DNA of 64,000 nucleotides, from positions 18,974,501-19,038,500 of the forward strand of contig CM077599.1 in the NCBI GenBank assembly GCA_039654915.1, written 5' to 3'. Of this stretch, positions 1-13,000 are shown piece after piece. The translations under genes and the position numbers were made by a program. This DNA comes from Aquilaria yunnanensis. Lineage: Eukaryota; Streptophyta; Magnoliopsida; Malvales; Thymelaeaceae. A model generated the notes under the pieces. The model saw only the letters and a program-made list of their open reading frames with translations, had not been told where the DNA came from and ran no database searches. The number at the start of each line of letters is the position of its first letter. The first letter of the stretch is position 1.

Positions 1-2830
1 AAAAAAGTTAATGGGCTATTTTAAAATGATCCTTAAAGTTAGGGACCAAATTTTGATTTTACCCATAAACCTTGTCACTCTGCAACTCTTGTGATATAAT
101 CTACTATGAAGTTGGTGTATGTTTGATGGCTAAACTCCTGTTTTTGATTGTAAATGTATGTTTTGAATGTCTTAAGGAAAAAATTATCTTTGTTTGTTCA
201 TCTGAGTATATTATTAGCTAGCATCAACTTGCCACCAAGGGCACAACAAGCACAAACACCACACCAAGGAGGAAGAGTGTGACAATTGAAAGGTAACTTT
301 TAGCTTTTATATTAGTTGTTTAATTTTCACCATTAAAAAAAATCATAAAAAATTTTAACTTTAATGCTAAAACTTTTTCCAAACGGAACCAAACACGATT
401 TTAATTGCTCAGGAATTGTGAGGGAATCAACTTCAATCCAAATACCAAAATGTTAATTTTGTAATAGTTTAGAGACCGGTCTGGAATTAAGTCCACTTAT
501 ATATATTTTTCTAAGCACTGGATTGATTAATATATTTTTTTTCAGAAAACAACCATTTTTTCAAAAAAAATGTTCCTAAATGCTTTTGATTCATAGATGA
601 ACATGAGGTATGTTGACCTGCACGATGTAGCAGGTATTTTTTATAATAAATTTAGTATGAAAAATTTAAATAATAAATAATTAAAAATATGAGAAAAATT
701 GATTAAAGCTAAACTAATCTGAACAATGATTGAAATTAGGTAAATAGAAACATAACATCATATGTATTTTGAAATAATGTATAATTTTGTCATTAAAAAC
801 AATTCACTAAAAATTTCCTTCTTTTATCAATTTAAACTCTAATTTTTAATATCAATGAGAATTTTATTTAGAAAAATTTAATTTTAATTGTAGAAATTAT
901 GGACCAAATTATTTTATTAAACTACAGAGAACGATTCAAACTACAAAATGTAATCATGACTAACAAAATAATATGATTAAAACACAAAATTGTGCTTAAT
1001 TTATGTTAATAAATTTACAATTTAATAAGATAATTTTTTAAAAAAAATTAATTAAAATTGAATCAATTAGAACCATAGCCACAAGTAGGTAAATTATAAT
1101 GATTAAAGTTTTATTTAAAAAAAATTAAAGAAAAGCAACAAAAAAAAAATCTGAACCAATATAGAAAATGGAAAAATATTAGGTATTAAAGACTTAACAA
1201 TTGATTTAATAACGTAAAAAATGGCTTAACACAAAAATAAATAAATTTTGATAATCGATGTCTTACATTGGAATATAGTACATAATAAAAAATGAAAAAT
1301 TTGGGGACCAAGAGAATAAATAGAAAGAATCTAGCTAAATATTTGTTAAATTTTTGACCAAAATAAAACATGGATGGAAAATAGGGACTAACATGGAAAA
1401 AAAGTAGAAGATTAGGGATTAAATTGACATTTAACCAGACAACCTAAAATTGGAGAAATTACAAAATGGGCCATAAAAAATGCGAGCACCTTGTGAAAAT
1501 GGAGAAGAACTTAAGGAAGGGTCAATTGTGTTTGAAAAAGAAAAAAAAAAGACAAACACAAAAAAAAAAAGTTTATCTTCAATGATGGACAGTGAAAATG
1601 ACTTTTAGAAGTAAGCGAGGTATGTGGAACCAATACATTATGTGGGTAAATTCTATAGCAACATTAGCTGTAATATAATCAATATAAGTCATTAATGTAA
1701 CAATGCAAAAGGATAAGACTTACCTTGACATTAAGTAAAATATGAGTATAAATAATTATAAATACATAGAGTAGTCAATTGAAAATGTATTTATTTAGTG
1801 TTAAAAGAGCATTAAAGATAATAAATAAAAAAATATTTAAAGTAATTTTATTAATCAATTTAATAAAATCATTAAAGGAAATAAAATTTCTGGTGTTCAT
1901 GGTGTAGGATAACATTGCATAATATACATGCATAGATTTTTCAAATTTTTACTCACTAATGAATTAGTGATAAAATAAAACCTTTTAAGAATCATGCACT
2001 CATGCATAATACAAATTGTTAACTTATTCCAACTAATCAAAACTCTAAATCAAATCTGTGTAAAATGCTCATACATTATAAGAAATGTGTGTTTGTCTCA
2101 AATAATTAAAACTATGAATTAAACCTATATAATTAAAACTCTGAGTCAAACCATGCAAAAGAAAAAGATTTTGATATTTAATATGGTTAATAAAAACATA
2201 TTATTTACTTTCATTTAAGGTTTTATCATCTTAAATTTAAATATGTCATCAAAATTTGTATTTTCCTAAAAGTTTATGTCAGGTATTTGAAAGTTTGCCA
2301 CACTCACGACCAGGGATCAAGATAGCCCTCTTCTCTTCTATTCTCTTTAAAAACCTTTGACTTCTAGTAGATACAAAAATTCCGATTAGTAAAATGGAAA
2401 AAAAAAAGTTTATGACAGATCATGAAAGTTGGGGACCATTATGGCGGAAATATGATATCTAGGGACTAAAGAAGAGATTTGACCATTCCTCAAGGAGAGT
2501 AAAAAAATAAAGTAATAAAACGATCGGCGGATGTGTAAAAAAAGGAACAAAATACTCTTGGGTCCCTATAATGTTTATTTTGCCTAGTAATATTCACCAA
2601 TTTTATGATATGATAATTATATCACCATCAACAAATAGTTTACCCTCTAGTTAGCAACCGCAGGCGAAAGTGGAGGAGCATTATTGCAGACGTAAAATAT
2701 TTAGGTACTAAAAGAGGGTTTTGACCAAAAATTGTAAGAAGCAAAGAAAAAAAAAAGCCACATCAGTTTTACTGTTTATAATATAATATAAACAGTAAAA
2801 CTCCTCTCTCTATATTATAATATAATATAA
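1..2830. other. AT-rich intergenic DNA, no gene recognised
   Basis: Both strands are rich in A/T runs and stops, and I find no conserved coding segment. Short phrases of the type 'agggactaaattgaca' recur and resemble decayed transposon DNA, but no element ends could be set. Near 2770-2830 there are two near-palindromic AT stretches just upstream of the TMN gene leader. Confidence 0.5.
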
Positions 2831-3170
2831 TTTTAACTTGTAAATGTTGACAAAAAACAAAAATATTGGTACTTATTTCTCAAAATCAGGGTAACAAAAA
2901 GGACTACGTGTCCGTGGAGCAGAAACACATAGACTACAAAAACAAAAACAAAAAAAAAAAAAGAAAAAGGAAAAGGACAAAAAAAGAAGACGAGAACTGT
3001 ACTGATTGTGGTATAAAATCTGAAATCGTGTCCCCGAGCTTCCCTCTCCAACAGAGTTCCTTCCCGGTCAGGTCAGGCCTCGAAGATATCTTTGCCTGCT
3101 AGAAGTCTCCGTCACCTTCTTCCGATCAACTCCATCTCCATTTTCCTCGTGATATTCGATCTCCCCCGAG

Positions 3171-3296
3171 GTTAGTCAGATCTGCGCTTCCTATTAGACG
3201 CTTTTCCTTTTTCATGCCGCTGAATTCATTTCCTGTTGCGCCCAAGTGGTATCAGCTCTTTTCGTCACGACTTGCAACATCATTCTAGCCACCCAG
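3171..3296 (+). other. possible 5'UTR intron of the TMN gene
   Basis: A GAG|GTTAGT donor at 3171 and a CCACCCAG acceptor ending at 3296 flank a T-rich 126-bp stretch between pyrimidine-rich leader sequence and the start codon at 3330. Leader introns are common in plant genes. This is inferred from splice-site appearance only; the transcript could also read straight through. Confidence 0.35.
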
Positions 3297-3329
3297 ATCT
3301 GACTCAAATCGAGTGGAATCTGGGGATAA

Positions 3330-5303
3330 ATGGAATTAATGATGTCTTGTAGGATCTGGGTTGTTACTCTTTTCTTGATATTTCAATCTGGATACGGGTT
3401 TTATCTTCCGGGGAGTTATCCTCACAAGTATGAGGTTGGTGACTATGTGTCTGTGAAAGTGAATTCTCTTACTTCTATAGATACCGAAATGCCCTTTAGT
3501 TATTACAGTCTGCCCTTCTGTAAGCCACCGGAGGGGGTCAAAGATAGTGCTGAGAATCTAGGTGAGCTTCTCATGGGAGATCGGATAGAAAATTCACCTT
3601 ATAGGTTTAAGATGTACACCAATGAGACTGAGATCTTTCTCTGTCAATCTGGTCCGTTGTCAGCCGACTCTTTTAACCTTCTGAAGAAGAGGATGGATGA
3701 GATGTATCAGGTTAATCTGATTCTTGATAATTTGCCTGCTATCCGTTATACTAGCAAGGATAGGTTTCTGTTGAGGTGGACTGGATACCCTGTTGGGATT
3801 AAGGTCCAGGATGTTTACTATGTGTTTAACCATTTGAAGTTTAAGGTTCTTGTTCACAAGTATGAAGAGACCAATGTGGCACGTGTCATGGGAACTGGGG
3901 ATGCTGCTGAGGTGATCCCTTCAGTTGGCAATGGGGCATCAGAGGTGCCTGGGTACATGGTTGTGGGTTTTGAGGTAATTCCTTGTAGTGTTACACACAA
4001 TGCTAAGGCATTCAAGAACTTGAAAATGTATGACAAATATCCATCACCAATTAAATGCGATCCAACCACTGTGTCGATGCCTGTCAAGGAAAACGAACCC
4101 ATTGTGTTCACTTATGAGGTTGAGTTTGAGTTGAGTGATATCAAGTGGCCCTCTCGCTGGGATGCGTATCTGAAGATGGAGGGGTCAAAGGTTCACTGGT
4201 TCTCTATTTTGAACTCCCTTATGGTGATTACTTTCCTTGCTGGTATTGTCCTTGTGATCTTCTTAAGGACTGTTCGGCGAGATCTTACTCGTTATGAGGA
4301 GCTTGATAAGGAAGCCCAAGCACAGATGAATGAAGAGCTATCTGGATGGAAGCTTGTTGTAGGGGATGTCTTCAGAGCCCCATCAAATGCTGCACTTTTG
4401 TGTGTTATGGTTGGAGATGGAGTTCAGATTCTTGGAATGGCAGTTGTCACAATATTGTTTGCTGCACTTGGATTTATGTCTCCTGCTTCCCGTGGAACTC
4501 TTATAACAGGTATGCTATTTTTCTACATGATTCTGGGTATCGCAGCTGGCTATGTTGCAGTTCGTCTTTGGAGAACAATTGGCTGTGGTGATCACAAAGG
4601 ATGGGCATCTGTTGCCTGGAAGGCTGCCTGCTTCTTTCCTGGCATTGCTTTTCTCATTCTAACAGCTTTGAATCTCCTCTTATGGCATAGTCACAGCACA
4701 GGAGCTATTCCATTTTCTTTGTTTGTCGTACTGCTTTTACTGTGGTTCTGCATCTCAGTCCCCCTAACTTTAGTTGGTGGATATTTTGGGGCAAGGGCAC
4801 CGCACATTGAATACCCAGTTCGAACCAACCAGATCCCTAGAGAGATTCCTGCTCAGAAATACCCATCCTGGCTGTTAGTTCTTGGTGCTGGCACTCTACC
4901 TTTTGGTACTCTTTTCATTGAGCTTTTCTTTATCATGTCTAGCATTTGGATGGGCCGCGTTTACTATATTTTTGGGTTTCTCTTCATTGTATTGATTCTT
5001 CTCGTGGTGGTTTGTGCGGAAGTTTCTCTGGTGTTGACCTACATGCATCTGTGTGTTGAGGACTGGAGATGGTGGTGGAAGTCCTTCTTTGCCTCAGGTT
5101 CAGTTGCTATCTACATCTTTCTGTACTCCATAAATTATCTCATATTTGATCTAAAGAGTTTGAGTGGGCCTGTCTCTGCCACTCTGTACTTGGGATACTC
5201 TCTCTTCATGGTTCTTGCAATCATGTTGGCAACCGGGACAATTGGATTCCTTTCTTCATTCTGGTTTGTTCATTACTTGTTCTCTTCGGTGAAGCTGGAC
5301 TAG
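3330..5303 (+). CDS. Transmembrane 9 superfamily protein (TMN/EMP70, TMN11-like)
   Basis: The 657-residue protein in one uninterrupted exon has the normal length for the plant TMN8-12 subgroup. Residues 1-23 form a signal peptide, about 24-288 form a lumenal domain with an N-glycosylation site (NET at 98-100), and nine hydrophobic segments follow at roughly 291-312, 362-382, 392-413, 431-451, 460-484, 515-535, 545-572, 586-606 and 617-648. A charged cytosolic loop (RRDLTRYEELD, about 316-326) follows the first. The protein ends in KLD, fitting the KXD/E C-terminal motif known in this family for ER export and Golgi retention. TMN proteins are Golgi/endosome membrane proteins whose transport role is not fully defined. 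The first ATG is used; M4 and M5 are possible alternatives. No frame breaks are seen, so the gene looks functional. The next gene downstream on the same strand is the adenylate kinase. Confidence 0.95.
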   Translation: MELMMSCRIWVVTLFLIFQSGYGFYLPGSYPHKYEVGDYVSVKVNSLTSIDTEMPFSYYSLPFCKPPEGVKDSAENLGELLMGDRIENSPYRFKMYTNETEIFLCQSGPLSADSFNLLKKRMDEMYQVNLILDNLPAIRYTSKDRFLLRWTGYPVGIKVQDVYYVFNHLKFKVLVHKYEETNVARVMGTGDAAEVIPSVGNGASEVPGYMVVGFEVIPCSVTHNAKAFKNLKMYDKYPSPIKCDPTTVSMPVKENEPIVFTYEVEFELSDIKWPSRWDAYLKMEGSKVHWFSILNSLMVITFLAGIVLVIFLRTVRRDLTRYEELDKEAQAQMNEELSGWKLVVGDVFRAPSNAALLCVMVGDGVQILGMAVVTILFAALGFMSPASRGTLITGMLFFYMILGIAAGYVAVRLWRTIGCGDHKGWASVAWKAACFFPGIAFLILTALNLLLWHSHSTGAIPFSLFVVLLLLWFCISVPLTLVGGYFGARAPHIEYPVRTNQIPREIPAQKYPSWLLVLGAGTLPFGTLFIELFFIMSSIWMGRVYYIFGFLFIVLILLVVVCAEVSLVLTYMHLCVEDWRWWWKSFFASGSVAIYIFLYSINYLIFDLKSLSGPVSATLYLGYSLFMVLAIMLATGTIGFLSSFWFVHYLFSSVKLD

Positions 5304-7066
5304 AGAAGTTTCCTGGACTGAAGAATTCGCAGTCTCAACAGTACCAACTTGATCAGTCAATTACATTTACTTTTTCTCCAAGTTTGCTTTGCTAGTTATA
5401 GTGAAATATTATACCAATAATTTCAGCAAGTTTTGTTAGTTCTGATGAAACGGTTACCTTGGATGAATATGTTACAGAATGTGTTTACTTTCTGGGGGAT
5501 AGGAAAATTGTTGTGGTTTGAGTACTCTGCCCCAGTGGACTTGATCATGTAACGTACCATTATTGTTCAAGGTCTTCAGTTGTAATACAGGGAACACACT
5601 TCATGTTGGAACGAACGCCCTTCACCTTTTAACTATAATTTTTTCCAGATTTTATTGCAGTTCATCTTGATTGAGTTTGTATTTTTGTTTTCTGGAAATG
5701 TAAATATGCATATTTCTCGGCATGCATGAGGGAGGAAATATCTTGTTTTCTTGGGACATGGAAGAGAGGTCAAGCAGGCTCGGAGATTGAATCTTGGACA
5801 TTCTGATAACAACCACAGATCTTAGCCATCGGGTCTTAGGAGGTATGTTTATGAAATTGACTGGTGAAATGGTATTGGACATTGTGTTTTGAGTTGTGTG
5901 TTACGTTTTTCTTTGAGGATCATTTTCATTATTTTACCATCGTTCGTTCCTGATTCAATGGCCAGCAAAACTTACAGAGCATTTCGTATGATATCAGTGA
6001 AGTTCAAATTTTAATCAAGAGCCTGGGGGTAATCTGATCACACTCAAAATTTTGGGGAGAGGTTGCCATGAACAGAAAATTAAGAGGAGCAAACAAGGAA
6101 TTAATGAAACAGTTTCTTGTTTTTTTTTTCGTTTAGTTTATTTTCGAATTACAAGCATGTTGATGTTCGGAATCTTCGGATGCAAAAACATTGCCCGCGG
6201 CCCACGGGCAAAGCATGTACTTGCGTGAGGAAGAAAAATATAGGAGTGAAGATGGTTTTGTAGAATCATAAGTCAAAACCATAAGCTTATCTAACTCAAT
6301 GGATGAGTTGGGTAAGAATGAATTATGGTTCATTGATTAGTTTTATATTTGAAAAAAATTATTAATTTTTCAATTGGTTTCAATTTCATATAAAATCAAC
6401 TCAAAGTATATGTACTAATGTATAATAAAATTTATAATTTTACATATATAATTATTTATTAAAAATTATATTACAGAGGTTGTTAGTCTTTTAGTTCTAA
6501 AACTAATTATAAGTCCTAACTATCTCAATCTCATATTACAAATGCATCCCTAATTTTGTAGGCCACCATTAGGTAAAAGTTATAAGTGCAATTTTATTAG
6601 ATTTTAGTATTGTTATAAGTATATAATATAACTCGCAAAACCTAAGAATTAAAACTGGGAAATCTAGAACTATGATTTTTGTTTTATTCAATTCTTAATT
6701 CTTAGATTGGGTAATAAATTTTTGGAACTGAACCTATTTTTTACCATAAAACAAAATGAATCCGAACCAATACTCAACTTTAGGAAAAAGAAAAACAAGG
6801 CTGTAAGAGAAGGACAAGAATTACGCGTGGGCCAGGCCATAGTCTGAGGAGTTATATGTCTGAGTCAATAAATTTGGAGGGCTAATTAATGGATTTTAGG
6901 CCGTATTACATTACACCCGACCTGGCGGCTGGCTGTAGCTATATTTTTCGTGGTGTCCGATTATCCGTTACCGTGGATGTGGAGGCTTCAGTGAAGCACT
7001 AACTCTTATCACCTACGCGCGAGCGCCCGCTCTGCCTGTTGGAAGCTAACGTCGCGCAGAGCGGCA
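5304..7066. other. 3' UTR of TMN gene and intergenic spacer
   Basis: About 300 bp after the TMN stop look like a normal 3' UTR (T-rich, several AATAAT/TGTAA-type signals near 5410-5590). The rest is AT-rich spacer. From about 6900 the sequence becomes GC-richer and leads into the promoter/leader of the adenylate kinase gene. No other gene is supported. Confidence 0.5.
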
Positions 7067-10000
7067 ATGTTAATTGCTGCTTCACCCTATTCCCTGCAGT
7101 GGGCGAAAAATGTCTCTCCGGCAGCCTCTATACCCCCTTCTTCTCCCTCTTCCTCTTCCCCCTCTGCCTCTTCGCCTCTCTCACATCTTCATCTTCACCG
7201 TCGCCGGTTCCTCTCCACCGGTCTCTACGCCAGCGCCCGTCCAAGGATAAACCCAAAACCCAAGGTCCGTCTCCTCTTCGAACACTTGGTCGGCAATACG
7301 TCTTGCTTCCATTTTCAAATTTGTTTTCCAACTGCGTAGGGTACGGGATCCACCATTAGTTGTTCCAAAAGCGAACCGCTGAAAGTGATGATATCGGGTG
7401 CTCCGGCGTCCGGGAAAGGTACTCAGTGTGAGATGATCGTTCAGAAGGTGACATTCTCTGTTGCAACTTTCGGCATTTGTTTGATTCTTCTTATCAGTAA
7501 CGCGTTTGAGCACTTAGAGGTGTATGGTTCTTTTGCAATTGGAATGATATGTTAAAGACGGGTAGTAATTGCGAGCCTTATGCTATGCTTAGTATGTTGT
7601 CTTTTTTTTTGTGTTTTGACATGTTGTTTGTTTGTTTTTGTTTTTGTTTTTTTTTTTCTTTTTGTTGCTTGATTTTGAGTCAAATCAGGATGGTTCTTCG
7701 ATGAACTAGATCCTTAACACGCGGAGTTAAATAGGTATTAATTCAGAACCAAAACCATGTATCCAGTTCCTCTATGGAGATTAAATCTGTATATTTTACA
7801 AGTTATGTATATGAGGTTAATGATACATCTTTTGGGGCAAGAAAACCAAGAACTCCCTATCATGCTTCTTACTTAATGAAAGGAATTATTCCTGGTCAGA
7901 CAGAATGAAAGGAAGGATTAGAACAAGTGTTTTCCATTTCCGTTTTTCTAATTCCACATTTTTGTTCTCTTTCTGCAGTTTGGGTTGGTGCACATATCAA
8001 CTGGGGATTTATTAAGAGCTGAAGTTTCATCTGGGTCAGAAATAGGAGCTAAAGCAACAGAGTTCATGAATTCAGGGCAGTTGGTTCCTGATGAAATTGT
8101 GGCAGCTGTATTTCCTGAACTTACTTGGTTAACAATGCATTTCTTCCTCTTAGGTGAAGAAAGTTAAGCTTCAGTTTTTGTGCCATATATAGATGGTGGT
8201 GGCAAGAATAGAGCGTGAAGATGCTAAAGAAAAGGGGTGGCTTCTCGATGGCTATCCACGAACTTCTTCTCAGGCCCAGAGTCTAGAAGAGCTGAATATA
8301 AGACCGGATACTTACTTAGTATTGGATGTATGTACGTCATGTTCCAACTCTGCAATGGTTATGAATTCACTGGTTATAGCAGCAGTTCTGGTTGCGACTT
8401 TTATTTTTAAATTGTTTAAAACCTGAAGGTGTACTATTGCTGGTACTTATATCAATATCTTCTATAAATTAACAAATATCTAATTGGATCTTTCTTTATA
8501 ATCTTTCTTTATAATTTAGTATTAACTTGTTAAACTTTAATTTAATTTAATGAATTCTCCACTTATTAGAATAGCCTTTATCTTCCACACTGAACTTTCA
8601 CAGTTGCTGAATGATCGTTTTTATCGTTCAAATCTGACCTCCCTCTCTCTACACATATGCGTGCACACACACGATTGATCACTGATAACTGCTTTCTGCC
8701 TTGCTTTAGTTAGTTTCATTCTTATTGTTCAATTATTATCTGCTTTGTCTATTTCCTTTTGCTGAGTTTCACATATGTAAGTCTCTTGTATCTCCATTTG
8801 ACAAGCTTGGCGTTCCTGCATGCTCTTTTGATAATTATTTCTTTGAAACTCCTTCTCCAAGTTTCTCATTTATAATTTTTCCCATAATATTTCTTTTAAT
8901 TAACATTTTAAAAAAGACAATTGTTCAAAGGTATTACTATTTCTTTCTGGTCAGGTTCCTGATGATATTCTAATCGACAGATGCGTTGGTAGAAGGCTTG
9001 ATCCCTTGACAGGGAAAATTTACCATCTAAAAAGTTTTCCTCCAGAGACAGATGATATCAAGGCAAGACTGGTAACCCGAGCTGATGATACAGAGGAAAA
9101 AGTATGGTCACTTGTGATTTGTTCATATTGTCTGGTGTTTATTTAATTCTGATCTGTTGTCTTGAGCTACAATGTCTGCCTAACATGCTCTTTTTATCCC
9201 TAGGTAAAGGGACGGCTGGAAATATACAAGAAAAATGCAGAATCAATATCAACTTATTATTCAAGCATGATGAAAAAGGTTTTGTGTGCCAGAAACTCTG
9301 AGTATAGTTTTCTTTGATCTGTGTCAGATAATTATTTTTTCCTGGCTCCTTAAAACAGATTGATGGAAACCGTTCAAAAGAACTTGTTTTCAGGGAGGTA
9401 GATACCATTTTGTCCCAAGTGCAGACAGATAAAGTTGAATCCATTCAATTAGGTATTTTATATCTTCTTTGAAGGCCACCATTATACTTTTTCTTTTCCT
9501 GCATTTGTACTTTCAGTGATCATCTCTGTGTTTACATAAGTTTTCTGGTATGGTCACTTGCAAGAAAGCATCTAGCTGGATATATGTTCACCCCTGTCAA
9601 TTGATTCCACCAAATAGATACATTTGAAGTTTTCAACTTGCTGATGATAGATGAAATTCTGGGGCCAGTTCCTTTTCTGAGTTCTTTTATTTGTGCTTAG
9701 ATACCAGAGAAATGAAAAAAGCAAGAAGGGATAACTGTTAAAAATTGTTAGTTATCCTCAGTGAGCATAAATATTTGTAAAGCCATCCTTTATAAACAAT
9801 AGTCTCTTATATTTGCTAGTTGAGTTTCTCCAGTTACTTCAATAGTTTCTGCTAGGCAAACCTATCCTAGATTATTTTTTTTCTTTTCTTTTGTTTCCAT
9901 ATTTCTAGTTTTTAAATCTAGACATATTTCTACTGTCAGTGTTTTTTGATTTTGAGACTATCTTAGTTGCCTTTCTCAACTTCATCATCCAACATAATGA

Positions 10001-13000
10001 CTCTTATTGAAAATGGTTTCTATTTAAGAAACTTGGGTGCTTGCTTTGAGCACCAAATATAATCACTTGATAGCCAGTATGATCTTTTTCTATAGAAAAT
10101 ATAAGCAATTAGAACACAAATACATTCTGAAACTTAAGCTTACTTTAATTCTTTCATCAACCTAATTGCATATCTTCATGATTCCAGTCAACTCACCACC
10201 TAAAACTGCAAAACTATCAAATCAGGCACCTGCAAGTCAGGTATATTGATATACACTTCGTTGCGTCAGTATAGCTATTAGCCTATTGACTGAAATCAAA
10301 TTCTAGATAGGAAAAATATTCATTTCCTTTTCCTTTTTTTGAAGGACAAATGGAGAGGAATTCCGACAAGGTTGAACAATGTTCCTCATTCTAGAGAGAT
10401 CAGGACATATTTCTATGATGATGTGCTGCAAGCAACACAAAAAGCTATAGATAATGGGAGAAGACGATTAAAGGTCTTAATTCAGTATATACCTCATTTA
10501 GCTAATCTCCGTAAAATCTAAATAATGTCTGTCAATGCCAAACAACTGCTGTAAATTCTCTTAAACATTTAAGTCCATTGTGATGACTTCATTAAGTATG
10601 TTGGCTAAATTTTCAAGGGGATTGATGTCTTGAAATTTTTGTTTTAGGTCCAGCAAGTTGAATTTCATAAAAAGCTTTCTTCAAACTGAGCAACTAGTTC
10701 TTAAATGAGTCTTAAGAATATAATTTTCTCCAATAGTGAGGAAGAGTTTGTAGTGTTTATCAATTGTACATTTTGGGCTAAACTTCCATTTTTTCTTTAA
10801 CTTTTTGGGATGTCCATAATTTCAGCTCATGCTTAGTCTACTTCTTTTACTACTTTCCTGTTTCTTTAAAGAAGGCAAAATTTTGTAACTAGATGAAAAG
10901 AAAGCAAGCAGCCTGACAATAGTTCCAAAACACATACAGTTTTTTTTTTTTGGTTGTTGAGAAGTAGAGCAATTAGTGAATATAGAATCTCCAAATGGTT
11001 ATAGGCATTGGATGTGTGAGAAGTGTTTGTAAAGCATACAGGATCTCAAATCTTTCTTGCTATTTCTCCGTAAGAAGGTGAACTTGACTTAGAACAGAAA
11101 GCTATACAGTTTCAATCAGAATCTAAAAAGCTATGCGTCAAATACCTGAATGAGTTTCCTTGAAATTTGTTTTTTGATTGACAGGTTGAGATTAATATCC
11201 CAGAACTGAACCCTGAAATGGTTAGGAATTTTGCTCAATATTTCCATTTGCTTGACCATCTCCTTTAACATGTCTTTACTTGTCAAACTTTTGTCATGCA
11301 CAGGATGTTTATCGAATAGGTACCTTAATGGAACTTGTTCGGGTCGTTTCACTTTCATTTGCTGATGATGGGAAACGTGTCAAGGTATAGGATATTTACT
11401 GTTCAGGTCAAGGGAAAAAGAAAAAAAAATTCCAACATTTAAATTAATTATATATGTCAAGTTTTCCAAATGCTGGCATAGGTTTGTGTTCAAGGATCAA
11501 TGGGCGAAGGTGCACTTGCTGGAATGCCACTTCAACTGGCTGGTAGTCGGAAGATATTGGAATTCATGGATTGGGGTGACGATGATGCTATGGGAACCTT
11601 TATCAAAATTGGTTCAATTGGTGAGTAATTATATTTGAAAGATCATTGTCCAACACTTTATCTTTTGAAACATCTTTGTTTTTTTATACATGGTATTGAG
11701 CCTGCTTAATTGTCAAGTTTACTGAGGTCAAATGTATTTTACCACCATAAATTTTTTCTTTTTAATGGGTGTTTGTGTGTGTGTGTGTGTGTGTGTTTGT
11801 GTATTTTGTTACAACTCATCATCTGGAGATAGTTAGAGCAGCCAACTCAAAACCAATTGCAAGCAAGCGAAACAATTGAGATTGGGCCTGTCACATGAAC
11901 CACAATAGTGTGAGTAATAATAAACAACTGGCCACCAATAATATTGGGCTATAATACCCTATTAAAGCATTCAATCGAAAACCAATTGACAATGAGTTGG
12001 AAGGCCCGACCACAATATGAAGAACTGCCAAACCCTTAAGAGAGACCATGATTCGGGCCTTTATTTGTGTTCATGTAAACTAACCATTCTAATCACCAGC
12101 CGAATTGTTGGATTTTCATTATAATACATCCTTTAATAAACAATGAACCATTGATCAATATCAGTTATCCTCTTATTTGATTTATCAATTAGCGCCAACA
12201 AAAATCTATGATTTCACAACTTTTTTCATTGTTCTGTCGAAATCATGAGTTATTTCAACTGAGCCAAAAGGTAAACAATTCACTATGAGTGTACACTCTG
12301 GAAGTTTTGTTTGGAATGATAGAGAAATTGAGGTGATTCCTTTGACAAGTTTGATAAGCATTTGAACTTATTTGATTTCATTTCACCTACAGGTGCCAAA
12401 GAAGTTGATGAACGGGATGACATGTTTGTGTTGGTGGCTCCTCAAAATGCTGTTGGAAATTGTATTATCGATGTAAGGAGCTTGACAACAATCATTTGAG
12501 GCCTTACTCTGTTTTAGCTTCTTACTGGTTTCAATTTACAGGATCTTAAAGCAATGACTGATGCAGCTGGTGACCGGCCAGTCATTCTTATCAACCCAAG
12601 ACTAAAGGTTGGAAAATTGTGCACTTTATGATGAGTTCAGTTCTTTGCAATTTGCACTATTGAAATAATCTATGAACTCATTTTCTTTTTCCATCCACTT
12701 GTCTCTGCGCTGTTCCTCATATTCACAAAATCCAGGATAGCAATCACTGTCCAAAAACTGTCCTGGTCAACTCAAACAGCTCCTTACCATGGCCATATAG
12801 AGTTTTATTGAAACTACCAATGGAGTTGAGATGCTGTTATACTTGTTTTAGATTAGCTGTTTTATGCATATGCTTTGCTACAATCTTGTCAACTACCATG
12901 TTAAAAAATTCGAAACTGTTGTTATGTATGTGACTGGCTGACACAGTGTTCCGTATTGTTTTAACATTCCTTTGGCTCCAGGATTTACCGGGCTCAAGTG

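Noticed and set aside
7039..7513. Several open frames on both strands overlapping kinase exons 1-2
   Set aside because: Only the frame from 7067 gives a transit-like peptide that splices in phase to the P-loop exon; the others are shadows in a GC-rich region.
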